In this document: piece by piece, positions 8,623 through 18,227 of the stretch
Layout: every line of letters starts with the position of its first letter
How positions within the stretch are numbered: the first letter of the stretch is position 1
DNA from: Wenzhouxiangella sp042310355
Lineage (GTDB): Bacteria; Pseudomonadota; Gammaproteobacteria; Xanthomonadales; Wenzhouxiangellaceae
Length of the DNA: 64,000 bases
Reading direction: 5' to 3'
Assembly (NCBI RefSeq): GCF_042310355.1
Contig: NZ_JBHJMR010000015.1
Location: 6,944-70,943 of the forward strand
The notes under the pieces: generated by a model
Databases searched by the model: none
What the model was told of the DNA's origin: nothing
The model's input: the letters and a program-made list of their open reading frames with translations, nothing else
Program-made: the position numbers and the translations under genes

Positions 8623-9530
8623 TACCCTTCCTCCACCAACCACTCTCCCACGACTTCAGCCAGCAACGGCGCCAGATCGATCTCCGCCTCCGGCGCGTCG
8701 ACGCTGTTGGTGCACACGATTCTGGCAATGCCGGCCGCGGCAAGCGTTTCGCGCGCTTGCTCGCCGAACAGTCCGTGAACACCTACCACCACCGGCGCAT
8801 CGAAGCCGGCGATGGTGAGCGCCCGGGCGGCCTCGGCCATGGTCGTTCCCGAGGAAATGATGTCGTCGACGAGAACCGGCGTGTGCCCGGCCAGGGCGTC
8901 GAGTTCGGGAAGCTGCAGGGTCACATCGCGGTCGCCGTGGCGCTTCTTGGTGAAAACCCGCCAGGGCAGGCCACGCAGGCCCGCCACGGCCGAGACCCAT
9001 TGTTCACTCTCGCCGTCGGGGCCGATCAGCACCGGGTCGTCGACTTCGGAGGCAATCCACTCGGCCAGGGCCGGCGCGGCTTCGACGACGCGCGAGTCCA
9101 GAGAGTAGAGCTCGTCGAGGCTGGCGTAGCGGTGGAGGTGCGGATCGACGGTCACCAGCCAGTCGAAGCCGCCCGACAACCAGCGCGCGAAAGGCCGCGA
9201 GGTGACTGCCTCGCCGGGCCTGAAGCGCATGTCCTGGCGCATGTAGGGCAGGTAGGGGCAGACCAGCCCGATTCTCGCCGCGCCCAGTTCGCGCACCAGG
9301 TCGGCGGCAAAGAGCAGGGAAGCGAGCTTGTCGTCGGGATGGTCGAGGCGGGCCACGACCAGCACGTCGCGGCCGGCCGGGTCGTCGTGCACGCGCAGGT
9401 AGCTTTCGCCGTCAGGAAAACGACGCCACTCGAGTTCGCCCAGCGGCAGGTCGAGCCGTTCAGCAAGGGCGTCGGCCAGTTCCTCACTGCCTGTAAACGG
9501 CAGCAAAAGCGCGCGGTCGCGAGTACTCAT
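8622..9530 (-). CDS. Ribose-phosphate pyrophosphokinase homologue (phosphoribosyltransferase fold)
   Basis: A 302-residue PRPP-synthase-like protein. The N-terminal half has the PRPP synthetase pattern (DALAERLDLPLGELEWRRFPDGE, where the FPDGE motif is typical). The C-terminal half has the PRPP loop VLVDDIISSGTTMAEAA. It is shorter and more divergent than housekeeping Prs (about 315 residues) and is probably a second copy. Its start overlaps the end of the phosphorylase gene by 4 bp, which points to a shared nucleotide-salvage or ribose-phosphate pathway. Confidence 0.85.
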   Translation of the reverse strand: MSTRDRALLLPFTGSEELADALAERLDLPLGELEWRRFPDGESYLRVHDDPAGRDVLVVARLDHPDDKLASLLFAADLVRELGAARIGLVCPYLPYMRQDMRFRPGEAVTSRPFARWLSGGFDWLVTVDPHLHRYASLDELYSLDSRVVEAAPALAEWIASEVDDPVLIGPDGESEQWVSAVAGLRGLPWRVFTKKRHGDRDVTLQLPELDALAGHTPVLVDDIISSGTTMAEAARALTIAGFDAPVVVGVHGLFGEQARETLAAAGIARIVCTNSVDAPEAEIDLAPLLAEVVGEWLVEEG

Positions 9531-11050
9531 GCGCCCTTCCCGATGGCCACGATGCCGTTGGTCTCGGCATACTCGCGGGCATAGTTGAGTTCGCCGCGCG
9601 TCTCGGCATGGATGGTGTAGACGGGCTGGCCGACTTCGACGCGATCACCCAGGCGCACGTGCATGTACACCCCGGCGGCGGCAGCGGCAGGCGCACCGGC
9701 CAGCTTGGCCACCTGGGCCAGTCGGCGGTTGTCGAAACGGGTGACTTCACCCGAATGCGCGGCCGGCATCGGGTGGGACTGGCTGGCCACGGGCGGCCGG
9801 CGGAGGCCGCCCTGCGCGCGGCAGATGGCTTCGAAGCGGGCCCTCGCGCGGCCGCTGGCCAGCGTCTCCTCGGCCATCACGGATCCCTGATCGGGCTCGG
9901 CCACGCCGGCCAACTCGAGCAGGGCGCCGGCCAGCACGACGGCGCGCTCGCGCAGGTCACGCGGCTGGTCTTCGGCGTTGGCCAGAACCGCCAGAATATC
10001 GTGCGCCTCGAGCGCGGGCCCGATGCCGCGGCCGACCGGTTGACTGCCGTCGGTGACCAGCACGCGAACCTGCATGCCGAATCGCTCTCCCGTTGCCCGA
10101 AGCCGGGCGGCAAGGCGTTCGGCATCGGCGCGCGATCGCACCTTGGCCGTCTCACCCACCGGCACGTCGAGCACGAGGTGCGTCGAACCGGCGGCAACCT
10201 TCTTGGATATCACCGAGGCCACCATCTGGCCTTCGGCGTCGATGTCCATCAAGCGCTCGACGCGAATCAGGGTGTCGTCGACCGGGCTGAGTCGCATCGC
10301 GCCGCCCCAGGCCATGCACGCGCCCTCGGCCTCGACCACGGAGCGCAGCTGCTCGATGTCGAGATCGACCCGGGTCATGGTCTCGACCGTATCGGCCGTG
10401 CCGGCCGGAGAGGTGATCGCCCGGGACGAGGTCTTGGGCATCCACAGGCCGTGTTCGGCCACGATGGCGACCACCAGCGGCGTCGTGCGATTGCCGGGCA
10501 GCCCGCCGACGCAGTGCTTGTCGACGATGATGTCGCGCGCCCACTCCAGGCGTTCGCCGGCGCCGACCATGGCCGCGATCATGTCGCTGAGCTCGTCGTC
10601 GTCGGGATCGCGCGCGGCCATGCTGGTCAGGAACATCGCCAGGTGGACGTCGGCGTAGCGACCGGCGGCAATGTCGTTGATCGCCGCATGCATCTGTGCG
10701 CGGTCGAGGCGATTGCCGTAGACGCGTCCGCGCACGGCGCTGAGCGAGGCGATCGGCTGGGGATGGCTGATGTGAACCGGATCGCCTTCGACCACGCCAA
10801 GCTGCCGCCAGGCCGATTCGGACAGGCCGATCTGATCCAGGCCGAACCATTCGGAATCGATCTGGTAGAGCGTGGCGATAATCGACTTACCGGCGTGCTT
10901 GAGTCGGACGCGGGCGTGGGCCGAAAAGCCTTCGGATCGGCACACCGGGCTGTCGCGCCGGGTGATGACCACCAGCTCGTCGTGGGTGTCGAGGCCCAGG
11001 CGGCGTGCGACGAGATCGTTGCCGTTGTTCGGCTCGGAACCGGCGCTCAT
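9527..11050 (-). CDS. Thymidine phosphorylase / AMP phosphorylase family protein
   Basis: A 507-residue pyrimidine-nucleoside-phosphorylase-family protein with an extra N-terminal domain of about 90 residues, as in archaeal AMP phosphorylase. Visible core motifs are DKHCVGGLPGNRTTP, SSRAITSPAGTADTVE and VLVTDGSQPVGRGIGPALE. The family phosphorolyses (d)nucleosides or NMPs; the architecture fits NMP phosphorolysis to ribose-1,5-bisphosphate, but this is inference. It overlaps both neighbours by 4 bp, forming a tight three-gene unit with the PRPP-synthase-like protein and the beta-CASP protein. Confidence 0.88.
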   Translation of the reverse strand: MSAGSEPNNGNDLVARRLGLDTHDELVVITRRDSPVCRSEGFSAHARVRLKHAGKSIIATLYQIDSEWFGLDQIGLSESAWRQLGVVEGDPVHISHPQPIASLSAVRGRVYGNRLDRAQMHAAINDIAAGRYADVHLAMFLTSMAARDPDDDELSDMIAAMVGAGERLEWARDIIVDKHCVGGLPGNRTTPLVVAIVAEHGLWMPKTSSRAITSPAGTADTVETMTRVDLDIEQLRSVVEAEGACMAWGGAMRLSPVDDTLIRVERLMDIDAEGQMVASVISKKVAAGSTHLVLDVPVGETAKVRSRADAERLAARLRATGERFGMQVRVLVTDGSQPVGRGIGPALEAHDILAVLANAEDQPRDLRERAVVLAGALLELAGVAEPDQGSVMAEETLASGRARARFEAICRAQGGLRRPPVASQSHPMPAAHSGEVTRFDNRRLAQVAKLAGAPAAAAAGVYMHVRLGDRVEVGQPVYTIHAETRGELNYAREYAETNGIVAIGKGA

Positions 11051-12420
11051 GGCAAGGCGTGCTCGGATCCGTCGTCCGGCACTTCGCAGTCCCAGCCCAG
11101 CTCCTCTTCGATGCGAAGGCGCAGGGCATCGGCCGCGTCGGGCTCGCCGTGGACGATGAAGGTCTTGCGCGGCGGCCGTTCGAAACCCTTCAGCCAGCGC
11201 ATGATCTCGTCGGCATCGGCGTGCGCCGAAAGCATGTCGAGATTCTCGACCCGCGCGCGCACCGGCCAGTACTGGCCATGGATCTTGACCGATTCCTCGC
11301 CGGCGATCATCTTGGCCCCGCGCGTACCGCCGGCCTGGTAACCGGCGAACAGGATCGTGTTGCGCCCATCGGGCGCGTAGACCTTGAGGTGGTGGATCAC
11401 CCGGCCACCGGTCGCCATGCCGCTGCCGGCGATGATGATCTTCGGGTGGGGATTGGTATCGAGCGCCTTGGACCCTTCAACGTCGCGAACGTATTCGGGC
11501 AGCGCGCAGGCCGCCTCGGCCTCGGCCGGGCTCAGACGATGGTCGCCGGGATGGTCGGCGAACACCTGGGTGGCGTTGATCGCCAGCGGGCTGTCGAGGT
11601 AGACGGGAATGGTCGGAACGGCGCCGGACTGGATCAGCCGGTTGAGATGGTGCAGTAACAGCTGCGTACGCCCCACGGCGAAGGCCGGTATGATCACGCT
11701 GCCGCCGCGGGCAACGGTTTCCCGGACGATGCGCCCGATCTCCGCTTCCGGGTCTTCGTGGTTGCGGCTGCGGTTGCCGTAGGTCGATTCGACCACGAGG
11801 TAGTCGGCCGTGGGCACCGGCTCGGGATCGGGCATGGTCGCGCTGCTGTAGTTGCCCAGGTCCCCGCTGAAGACGATGCGCGTGCCGTCGATGTCGACCT
11901 GCGCCGTGGCGGCCCCGGGTATGTGCCCGGCATGCCGGAACAGCACCTCGACGTGATCGGTGCGGTAGGGCTCGTCGTAGCGCACCGCGCGAAAGTGCTT
12001 GAGCGAGGCTTCGGCTTCCTCCTTGGTGTAGAGCGGCCGGGCCGGCTCGTGCTTGGTCCAGCCGTGACGGTTGGCCAGTTCGGCATCCTTTTCCTGGATG
12101 AAGCCGCTGTCGGGCAGCAGGTAGCGGCAAAGGTCTCGCGTCGCCGGCGTGGCCAGGATCCGGCCGGAAAATCCCTCGCGACAGAGCACGGGCAGCCAGC
12201 CGGAATGATCGATGTGCGCATGGGTCAGGATCACGTGCTTGATGCGCGAAGCTTCGATCGGCAGGGAGCGCCAGTTGCGCTTGCGCAGGTTCTTGTAACC
12301 CTGGAACAGGCCGCAGTCGACCAGGTAGTGGGAACGCTTGCAGCGCAGCAGGAACTTGGAGCCGGTGACGGTGCCGGCGGCTCCGAGAAAGCGGATTGTC
12401 TTTTCAGCGCTACTGGCCAT
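11047..12420 (-). CDS. MBL-fold / beta-CASP exonuclease-like protein (RNA-specificity domain)
   Basis: A 457-residue metallo-beta-lactamase-fold hydrolase. The zinc-binding motif is LTHAHIDHSGWLP, a further metal ligand lies in FRHAGHIPGAA and FSGDLGNYS, and the beta-CASP region follows. The C-terminal RMMBL motif is KIHGQYWPVRARVENLDMLS with AHADADE. Relatives include mammalian CPSF-73-like and bacterial YSH1-type RNA nucleases. It begins the operon that continues into the phosphorylase and the PRPP-synthase-like gene. Its substrate is presumably RNA, whose degradation products the two downstream enzymes could use. Confidence 0.9.
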   Translation of the reverse strand: MASSAEKTIRFLGAAGTVTGSKFLLRCKRSHYLVDCGLFQGYKNLRKRNWRSLPIEASRIKHVILTHAHIDHSGWLPVLCREGFSGRILATPATRDLCRYLLPDSGFIQEKDAELANRHGWTKHEPARPLYTKEEAEASLKHFRAVRYDEPYRTDHVEVLFRHAGHIPGAATAQVDIDGTRIVFSGDLGNYSSATMPDPEPVPTADYLVVESTYGNRSRNHEDPEAEIGRIVRETVARGGSVIIPAFAVGRTQLLLHHLNRLIQSGAVPTIPVYLDSPLAINATQVFADHPGDHRLSPAEAEAACALPEYVRDVEGSKALDTNPHPKIIIAGSGMATGGRVIHHLKVYAPDGRNTILFAGYQAGGTRGAKMIAGEESVKIHGQYWPVRARVENLDMLSAHADADEIMRWLKGFERPPRKTFIVHGEPDAADALRLRIEEELGWDCEVPDDGSEHALP

Positions 12421-12423
12421 TGG

Positions 12424-13188
12424 TCATCTCTTCGGATTGGATTGGCAGATTTCGGAGAAGCGTCTCAGGACGGTGTCGCCCGCCGGGCCCTCGCTCACGC
12501 CCTCGAAAAGGGCGCGACTGTCAAAGCCCTCGCCCTCGAGCAGCTCGGCCCGGGCCTCCACATAGCATCGCATGATCGCGGCATCGAACTCCGGGTGAAA
12601 CTGCACACCCCAGCTGCGGCCACCGAAGTGCAGGGCGTGATGGGGATCGCCTTCGGTTCGGCCGATCACGCGGGCCGAATCGGGTGGGGCGAGTACGGCT
12701 TCGAGATGGGTCACCTGAACCGACGCCCGGGGTGCGAGCGCACCGATCAGTCGATCGTCGGTCGACTCGACTTCGAACGCCCGGGTGCCCATTCGCCTGC
12801 CGTTGGGATTGGGGCCGACGTCTCCGCCCAGGGCATGCGCCATGAGCTGGTGGCCATAGCACACGCCCAGGACGGGCAGGCGGTCTTCGCGCACGATCGC
12901 GGCCAGCCATCGGGCGGTGCGCTCCGACCAGTCGAGTCGTTGGGAAACCATGGCCGGCGAACCGGTGACGATGATGCCGGCGTAGCCGTCCAGTTCCTGC
13001 GCGTCCGGCAATGGCGGCGACGCGACGACGTCACGCGTTTCCATGCGAAACCGCCGACCGGCCGGCGAACGCGCGAACCAATCGTCAAAATCGCCGAAGC
13101 GCTGCCGCGCCTCGGTAAAAGCCGAGCCGGTCTTGATGATCAGGATTGTCGGCTGTTGCATGGGCTGGCCGCGCGAGCGACGGACCAT
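12424..13188 (-). CDS. Class I glutamine amidotransferase-like protein
   Basis: A 254-residue GMP-synthase-type amidotransferase domain protein. The nucleophile elbow is VLGVCYGHQLMAHALGG (Cys110) and the catalytic His-Glu pair is seen in WGVQFHPEF. The first ATG is supported by CAGGAG seven bases upstream, although an internal Met10 is also possible. It lies directly upstream of the beta-CASP gene on the same strand, with 3 bp between. Stand-alone members often act on gamma-glutamyl compounds or have unknown substrates. Confidence 0.88.
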   Translation of the reverse strand: MVRRSRGQPMQQPTILIIKTGSAFTEARQRFGDFDDWFARSPAGRRFRMETRDVVASPPLPDAQELDGYAGIIVTGSPAMVSQRLDWSERTARWLAAIVREDRLPVLGVCYGHQLMAHALGGDVGPNPNGRRMGTRAFEVESTDDRLIGALAPRASVQVTHLEAVLAPPDSARVIGRTEGDPHHALHFGGRSWGVQFHPEFDAAIMRCYVEARAELLEGEGFDSRALFEGVSEGPAGDTVLRRFSEICQSNPKR

Positions 13189-13191
13189 GGC

Positions 13192-14571
13192 TCACTCCTG
13201 CCTGAATCGGTCCCGGAACAGCAGGCCGTCGAGCACGGCGGCGACATCCGGATCATCGACCCGCAGGATGAACATGCCGCGATTGATGTCGGAAACCAGC
13301 ACTGAACCGTCGGCGAAATAGGGGAACACGCTCCAGGCACCGTCGAAGCCCAGGGGGGCGTCTTCGGGAAAGGTGTCGAACCAGGCCACCTCCGTGAGCT
13401 CGGCCGTGGCCGGATCGTCGATGCGCAGTATGCGCAGGCCACGTTGGTAGTTGGCCTGGAAGACGTAGTCGCCGATGACGTACTGGTTGTGATCGATCGA
13501 CAGCCCGTCGGCGATGTACTCGGCCGGGTCCGGCGCTTCCTCGAGCGACTCGAAGTCGAAGATCAGGGTGCGCGTCCCCGCCAGGTCGTTGCTGGTCTCG
13601 TCGAGTTCATCGTCAGTCAGGAAATAGCGTTGATCGCCGGTCAGCCAGCCCTGGTGGGTGTAGGCCGCATCGTCGTAGGTGTGGCGGCCGACCTGAACGG
13701 GGTTGGCCTTGTCGGTGACATCGACAATGGTGACGCTTTCCTCGTTGCTGGCAAAGCAGATTTCACGCCCCTGGTAGGCTTCGTCCGGACCGCGGTAGAC
13801 GACGCACTGGACATCGTGCGTGTAGCCGTCGTCCGCGAAGCAGCCGGCGTAGGTCGGATTGGTGGGCTGGCGGATATCGACCATGTAGAGACCGCCTGAA
13901 CACAGGTTGCCGCCGACGGCGTAGGCGTAGCCGCTTTGCTCGTTGATGGCAATGTTGTGGGCCGAGTGCAGGGTGTTGCCCCCGGCCTCGCCGGTGAAGT
14001 GAGCGTCGTGGTCGAAGGTCTGCGGATCTTCCGGGTCGACGTCGAGCAGCCGGGTCAGGTCGAAGACCTGGATGCCGTGGCCGGAGACGGCGTCGGCGAC
14101 CATGAAAGCATGATCGTCGTAGGTCTTGATATCGGACCAGGTGCTCGTGCCAACGCCGTCGGGGCGCGGCAGGTTGCCAAGATAGACGGGATCGTCGGGA
14201 TTGGTGATCTCGACGAAGCTTACTCCGTTGGAGCGTCCCATCAGCGCGAATCGACGGCCGGAGTCGGCGTGAACCCAGCCCCAGTTGTCGGCGCCACTGC
14301 CGCCGCCGATGGTCGGCAGGTCGAGCCAGCCGGACAGGCTGACCTGGTGGCAATCGAACTTGTCGGCAGAGCCGGCGATGCATCTCGCCGGGCCCGAATA
14401 GTCGTAATCGACGCGTTCCTGCTGCTTCATGTGGTGCGCCATGCTCTCGAAATCGATATCCGGGTGCTGCTTGCCGAGGATCTGCGCACGCTCGCTGGTG
14501 AAGCAGCCCAGGGCGATGGCCGGGATGAGCACGAGCAGGGCAGGCAGGTGTCTGATGAGTCTGGAGGACAT
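13192..14571 (-). CDS. Choice-of-anchor-B / LVIVD-repeat exported protein
   Basis: An exported protein of about 459 residues built from LVIVD beta-propeller repeats, seen as recurring VSFVEITNPDDPVYLGNLP, SVTIVDVTDKANPVQVG and LYMVDIRQPTNPTYAG. The start is placed at the ATG at 14571 because a signal peptide follows at once (MSSRLIRHLPALLVLIPAIA); upstream in-frame ATGs add only a hydrophilic 20-residue leader. LGCF after the signal could be a weak lipobox. Members are extracellular or surface proteins of unknown function in marine and environmental bacteria. Confidence 0.85.
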   Translation of the reverse strand: MSSRLIRHLPALLVLIPAIALGCFTSERAQILGKQHPDIDFESMAHHMKQQERVDYDYSGPARCIAGSADKFDCHQVSLSGWLDLPTIGGGSGADNWGWVHADSGRRFALMGRSNGVSFVEITNPDDPVYLGNLPRPDGVGTSTWSDIKTYDDHAFMVADAVSGHGIQVFDLTRLLDVDPEDPQTFDHDAHFTGEAGGNTLHSAHNIAINEQSGYAYAVGGNLCSGGLYMVDIRQPTNPTYAGCFADDGYTHDVQCVVYRGPDEAYQGREICFASNEESVTIVDVTDKANPVQVGRHTYDDAAYTHQGWLTGDQRYFLTDDELDETSNDLAGTRTLIFDFESLEEAPDPAEYIADGLSIDHNQYVIGDYVFQANYQRGLRILRIDDPATAELTEVAWFDTFPEDAPLGFDGAWSVFPYFADGSVLVSDINRGMFILRVDDPDVAAVLDGLLFRDRFRQE

Positions 14572-14718
14572 GATCGAATCCGTTGTGTGGTCGGTTTGCA
14601 TTGGTGCCGGATCGCGGGCGATAGGGGTCAAGCCTGCCCATCTTAACGGATGGACGCCACCGGGCCCGGTTTCGGCCCGTTATACTTGCGGTTTCGCCTT
14701 ACGGGTATCGAATCGATC

Positions 14719-15621
14719 GTGTATTTTCAGGACTTCATCCGCACCCTGGACCGCTACTGGGCCGAGCAGGGCTGCGTGCTGACCGCCCCGCTCGACCTCG
14801 AGGTCGGCGCCGGCACGTTTCATCCGGCCACTTTCCTGCGCGCCATCGGTCCCGAACCGTGGAACGCGGCCTACCTGCAGCCCTGCCGCCGGCCGACCGA
14901 CGGTCGCTACGGCGAGAACCCCAATCGCCTGCAGCACTACTACCAGTACCAGGTGGTCATGAAGCCCTCGCCGCTGAATTTCCAGGAGTTGTACCTCGGC
15001 TCGCTCGATGCGGTGGGTATCGACCCGAAGGTGCACGACATCCGCTTCGTCGAGGACAACTGGGAGTCGCCTACCCTCGGCGCCTGGGGCCTGGGCTGGG
15101 AAGTCTGGCTCAACGGCATGGAGGTCACGCAGTTCACCTATTTCCAGCAGGCCGGCGGGCTGGCCTGCAAACCGGTCATGGGTGAAATCACCTACGGCCT
15201 GGAGCGCCTGGCGATGTATCTGCAGGGCGTCGACAGCGTCTACGAGCTGGTCTGGACCGAGGGGCCGTTCGGCAAGGTGACCTACGGCGACGTGTTCCAC
15301 CAAAACGAAGTCGAGCAGTCCGCCTACAACTTCGAGCACGCCGACGTCGACAGCCTGTTCGGCTGGTTCGACACCTGTTATCGCGAGTCCGTGCGGCTGG
15401 TCGATGCCGATCTGCCGCTGCCCGCTTATGACCAGGTGCTCAAGGCATCGCACGCCTTCAACATGCTCGACGCCCGCCAGGCCATCTCGGTGACCGAACG
15501 GCAGCGCTATATCCTTCGCGTTCGCGACATCTCCCGCCGCGTGGCCGAAGCCTACTACGCCAAGCGCGAGGCGCTGGGCTTCCCGGCGCTCAAGGAAGCC
15601 GACAGGGAGGACGCGGCATGA
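14719..15621 (+). CDS. glyQ: Glycyl-tRNA synthetase alpha subunit
   Basis: The catalytic alpha subunit of the tetrameric bacterial glycyl-tRNA synthetase, about 300 residues. The GTG at 14719 is chosen because the protein then begins VYFQDFIRTLDRYWAEQGC, colinear with known GlyQ N-termini; the frame is open further upstream. Conserved blocks include GAGTFHPATFLRAIGPEPW, RRPTDGRYGENPNRLQHYY and FRFVEDNWESPTLGAWG-like sequence. It overlaps glyS by 4 bp (ATGA), giving coupled synthesis of the two subunits. Confidence 0.95.
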   Translation: MYFQDFIRTLDRYWAEQGCVLTAPLDLEVGAGTFHPATFLRAIGPEPWNAAYLQPCRRPTDGRYGENPNRLQHYYQYQVVMKPSPLNFQELYLGSLDAVGIDPKVHDIRFVEDNWESPTLGAWGLGWEVWLNGMEVTQFTYFQQAGGLACKPVMGEITYGLERLAMYLQGVDSVYELVWTEGPFGKVTYGDVFHQNEVEQSAYNFEHADVDSLFGWFDTCYRESVRLVDADLPLPAYDQVLKASHAFNMLDARQAISVTERQRYILRVRDISRRVAEAYYAKREALGFPALKEADREDAA

Positions 15622-17699
15622 GCGAGAACGCCGACCTGCTGATCGAAATCGGCTGCGAGGAACTGCCGGCCGGCCAGCTGCATTCCCAATTGGACCTGCT
15701 GGCCGATGGACTGGGGTCCAGGCTCGCCGACGCGGGTCTGATCGAAACCCACGCGGACATCGTTCGGCTGGGCACCCCGCGACGCCTGGCCATTCGAATT
15801 CCCGCGGTCAAGGCGCGCCAGGCCGACCAGGTGCTCGAACGCAAGGGCCCGGCCGAGAACGTGGCCGTCGACGGCGACGGCAATCCGACCAAGGCGGGCG
15901 AGGGCTTCGCGCGCAGCGTCGGCAAGGCGTTCGACGAACTCGAGTGGCTGGAGAACGAACAGGGCCGCTGGCTGTTCACGCGCGTGGAGCAACCCGGCCA
16001 GTCGCTGGCACAGCTGCTTCCGGAAATGTTCGACGCGACCATCCGGTCCATGGCCGGCGCGCGATCGATGCGCTGGTCCGACCGCGAGGACCGATTCCTG
16101 CGGCCGGTGCGCTGGCTGGTCGTGCTGCACGGCGCCGACGGCGTCGAACTGAATTATTTCGGCCTGGATGCCGGGCGGCAGACCCGCGGCCATCGCATTC
16201 ATGCCCCGGGCTGGCACGAGATTCCCGACGCCGGTGAGTACGAACAGGTTCTGGAGAAGGCATCGGTCATCGTCGATCCGGCGCGGCGCAGGCAGCGCAT
16301 CATCGAGCAGGCCCGGGCGCTTGCCGACGAGGCCGGGCTCACCGCGGTACTCGAGGACAAACTGGTCGACGAGGTCGCCGGCCTGACCGAGTGGCCGGTG
16401 GCGGTGATGGGACGCTTCGACGAGGGCTTCCTGGCCGTACCCGAGGAGGCCCTGATCTGTTCGCTCGAGCAGCACCAGAAAAGCTTTGCCCTGCGCGACG
16501 GTGACGGACGGCTTGCGCCGCGCTTTATCGCCGTCGCCAACATCGAAAGCAGCGATCCGGGGCTGATGACATCCGGGTTCGAACGCGTGATCCGCCCGCG
16601 CCTGGCCGACGCCCGTTTCTTCTGGGACCAGGACCGGCGCGAATCCCTGGCCGACAAGCGACAACGGCTCGACGCGATCCTGTTCCAGGAGAAGCTCGGC
16701 AGTATCGGCGACAAGGTCAGGCGGCTGGAGAAGCTGGCCGAGACCACGGCGCCGGCGCTGGACGCAGGTATCGACGTCACGGTGCGGGCTGCCGGTCTGT
16801 GCAAGTGCGACCTGGTCACCGAAATGGTGGGCGAGTTTCCGGAACTGCAGGGCGTTATGGGTCGCTACTACGCCCTCGAGGACGGCGAGCCGAAAACCGT
16901 GGCCGACGCCATCGAAGGCCATTACCGTCCCCGGCATGCCGGAGACGAGCTGCCGGCCGACCCGGCCGGACGCGCGCTGGCACTGGCCGACCGCCTGGAC
17001 ACCGTGCTGGGCGTGTTCGCCGCCGGGCAGAAACCCAAGGGCGGCAAGGATCCTTTCGCGCTGCGGCGCGCCGCCCTGGGCATCGTTCGACTGCTGGGCG
17101 ACTCGGGCACGACCCTGACGCTGCGCAAGGCCCTGACCTCGGCCGCGGGCGCGCTCGAGGGCGTGGCCCAAATCGACGACGCCCTGATCGACGAAGTCGA
17201 GCAGTTCATTTTCGAGCGGCTGCGCTCCTGGCTGGGCGAGCAGGGGGTCGAGACCAACACCGTGCACGCTGTCGCCGCCGGTGATTCGGGGTCGGTGGCC
17301 GACTTCGCCGCGCGAGCGCGCGCCGTCCAGCAGTTCGCCGACGACCCGGCGATGGCCTCGCTGGTCGCCGCCAACAAGCGCGCCAGCAACCTGCTCAAGC
17401 AGGCCGACCTGGAGGTGAGTCACCGCATCGATCGCGCTCGCCTCAACGAAGCGGCCGAGCAGCAGCTGGCCGAGGCTATCCAGGGTGCCGGGCGGGCGCT
17501 CGAGCGCGCGATGGAACAGGCCGACTACCCGGCGGCGCTGGCGGCACTGGCCGAACTGCGCGCACCGGTCGACGCCTTCTTCGACGATGTGATGGTGATG
17601 TGCGAGGACGAATCGCTCAGGAACAACCGCCTGGCGCTGCTGGGGCAGCTGCGCGAACTGTTCCTGCATATTGCCGACGTCGCCCGCCTGGGCCGCTGA
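15618..17699 (+). CDS. glyS: Glycyl-tRNA synthetase beta subunit
   Basis: The 693-residue beta subunit, of full length for the family (about 690). It starts with LLIEIGCEELPAG and has GEGFARSV, the KGPAENVAVD segment and the HD-like and anticodon-binding C-terminal region (KRASNLLKQ, FFDDVMVMCEDE). The beta subunit supports tRNA recognition. The start overlaps glyQ by 4 bp and its stop overlaps the next gene (TGATG). Confidence 0.96.
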   Translation: MSENADLLIEIGCEELPAGQLHSQLDLLADGLGSRLADAGLIETHADIVRLGTPRRLAIRIPAVKARQADQVLERKGPAENVAVDGDGNPTKAGEGFARSVGKAFDELEWLENEQGRWLFTRVEQPGQSLAQLLPEMFDATIRSMAGARSMRWSDREDRFLRPVRWLVVLHGADGVELNYFGLDAGRQTRGHRIHAPGWHEIPDAGEYEQVLEKASVIVDPARRRQRIIEQARALADEAGLTAVLEDKLVDEVAGLTEWPVAVMGRFDEGFLAVPEEALICSLEQHQKSFALRDGDGRLAPRFIAVANIESSDPGLMTSGFERVIRPRLADARFFWDQDRRESLADKRQRLDAILFQEKLGSIGDKVRRLEKLAETTAPALDAGIDVTVRAAGLCKCDLVTEMVGEFPELQGVMGRYYALEDGEPKTVADAIEGHYRPRHAGDELPADPAGRALALADRLDTVLGVFAAGQKPKGGKDPFALRRAALGIVRLLGDSGTTLTLRKALTSAAGALEGVAQIDDALIDEVEQFIFERLRSWLGEQGVETNTVHAVAAGDSGSVADFAARARAVQQFADDPAMASLVAANKRASNLLKQADLEVSHRIDRARLNEAAEQQLAEAIQGAGRALERAMEQADYPAALAALAELRAPVDAFFDDVMVMCEDESLRNNRLALLGQLRELFLHIADVARLGR

Positions 17700-18178
17700 T
17701 GGGTGGCCAGGCCGCGCCGGTACTGATCGAGCGCGCCCTGCTGCTCGGGCGGGGCGACAGCGCGCCGGATGCGGCGCGAATCGAAAAAGTGGTTGCCTTC
17801 CAGCGGCGCGGGCATCGCGTGCTGCTGGTTGCCCCGAAACCCGCCAGCTGGCGTCCGACCCGGCGCAGCGTGGACCGCGACCTGGCCCTGCAGCAACAGC
17901 TCCACCAGATGTTCTCGCGCGCCGGGGCCGAGCTCGACGGCGTACTCTACCTGGGCACCGGCCTGTTCAGCCGCAAGGATCGCCAGAAGAACGAATTCGA
18001 ACAGACGGCGCGGCGTTATGGTCGCAACGTCGGCGAAATGTTACTCATCGGTTGCGATCAGGCGCTCATAGAGGCCGCCGACCGGGTCGGCCTGAAGCTC
18101 CACGTGATCGGCTCGAACCCCATCACCAACATCCCCACCTTCGAAGACTTCAGGACCGCTCTGGCGAACGTCGGGTAG
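17699..18178 (+). CDS. HAD-like protein without catalytic aspartates (GmhB-like remnant)
   Basis: A 159-residue protein, one base overlapping glyS. In many gammaproteobacteria this slot after glyQS holds gmhB, a HAD phosphatase of the heptose pathway. The fold signature is partly visible: a hydrophobic strand (PVLIERALLLGRGDS) where DxDGV would be, RGHRVLLVAPK in place of the VVVATNQ strand, and GEMLLIGCDQALIEAADRVG in place of the GDS/DLQAA motif. The nucleophile Asp-x-Asp is absent, so it is unlikely to be a phosphatase. The frame is intact, which argues for a retained non-catalytic role; assignment to GmhB is inference. Confidence 0.6.
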   Translation: MGGQAAPVLIERALLLGRGDSAPDAARIEKVVAFQRRGHRVLLVAPKPASWRPTRRSVDRDLALQQQLHQMFSRAGAELDGVLYLGTGLFSRKDRQKNEFEQTARRYGRNVGEMLLIGCDQALIEAADRVGLKLHVIGSNPITNIPTFEDFRTALANVG

Positions 18179-18227
18179 CGTCCCCGATCGGGGTTCCGTG
18201 AACACCTTGCTCGCTGGCGATGTATCG

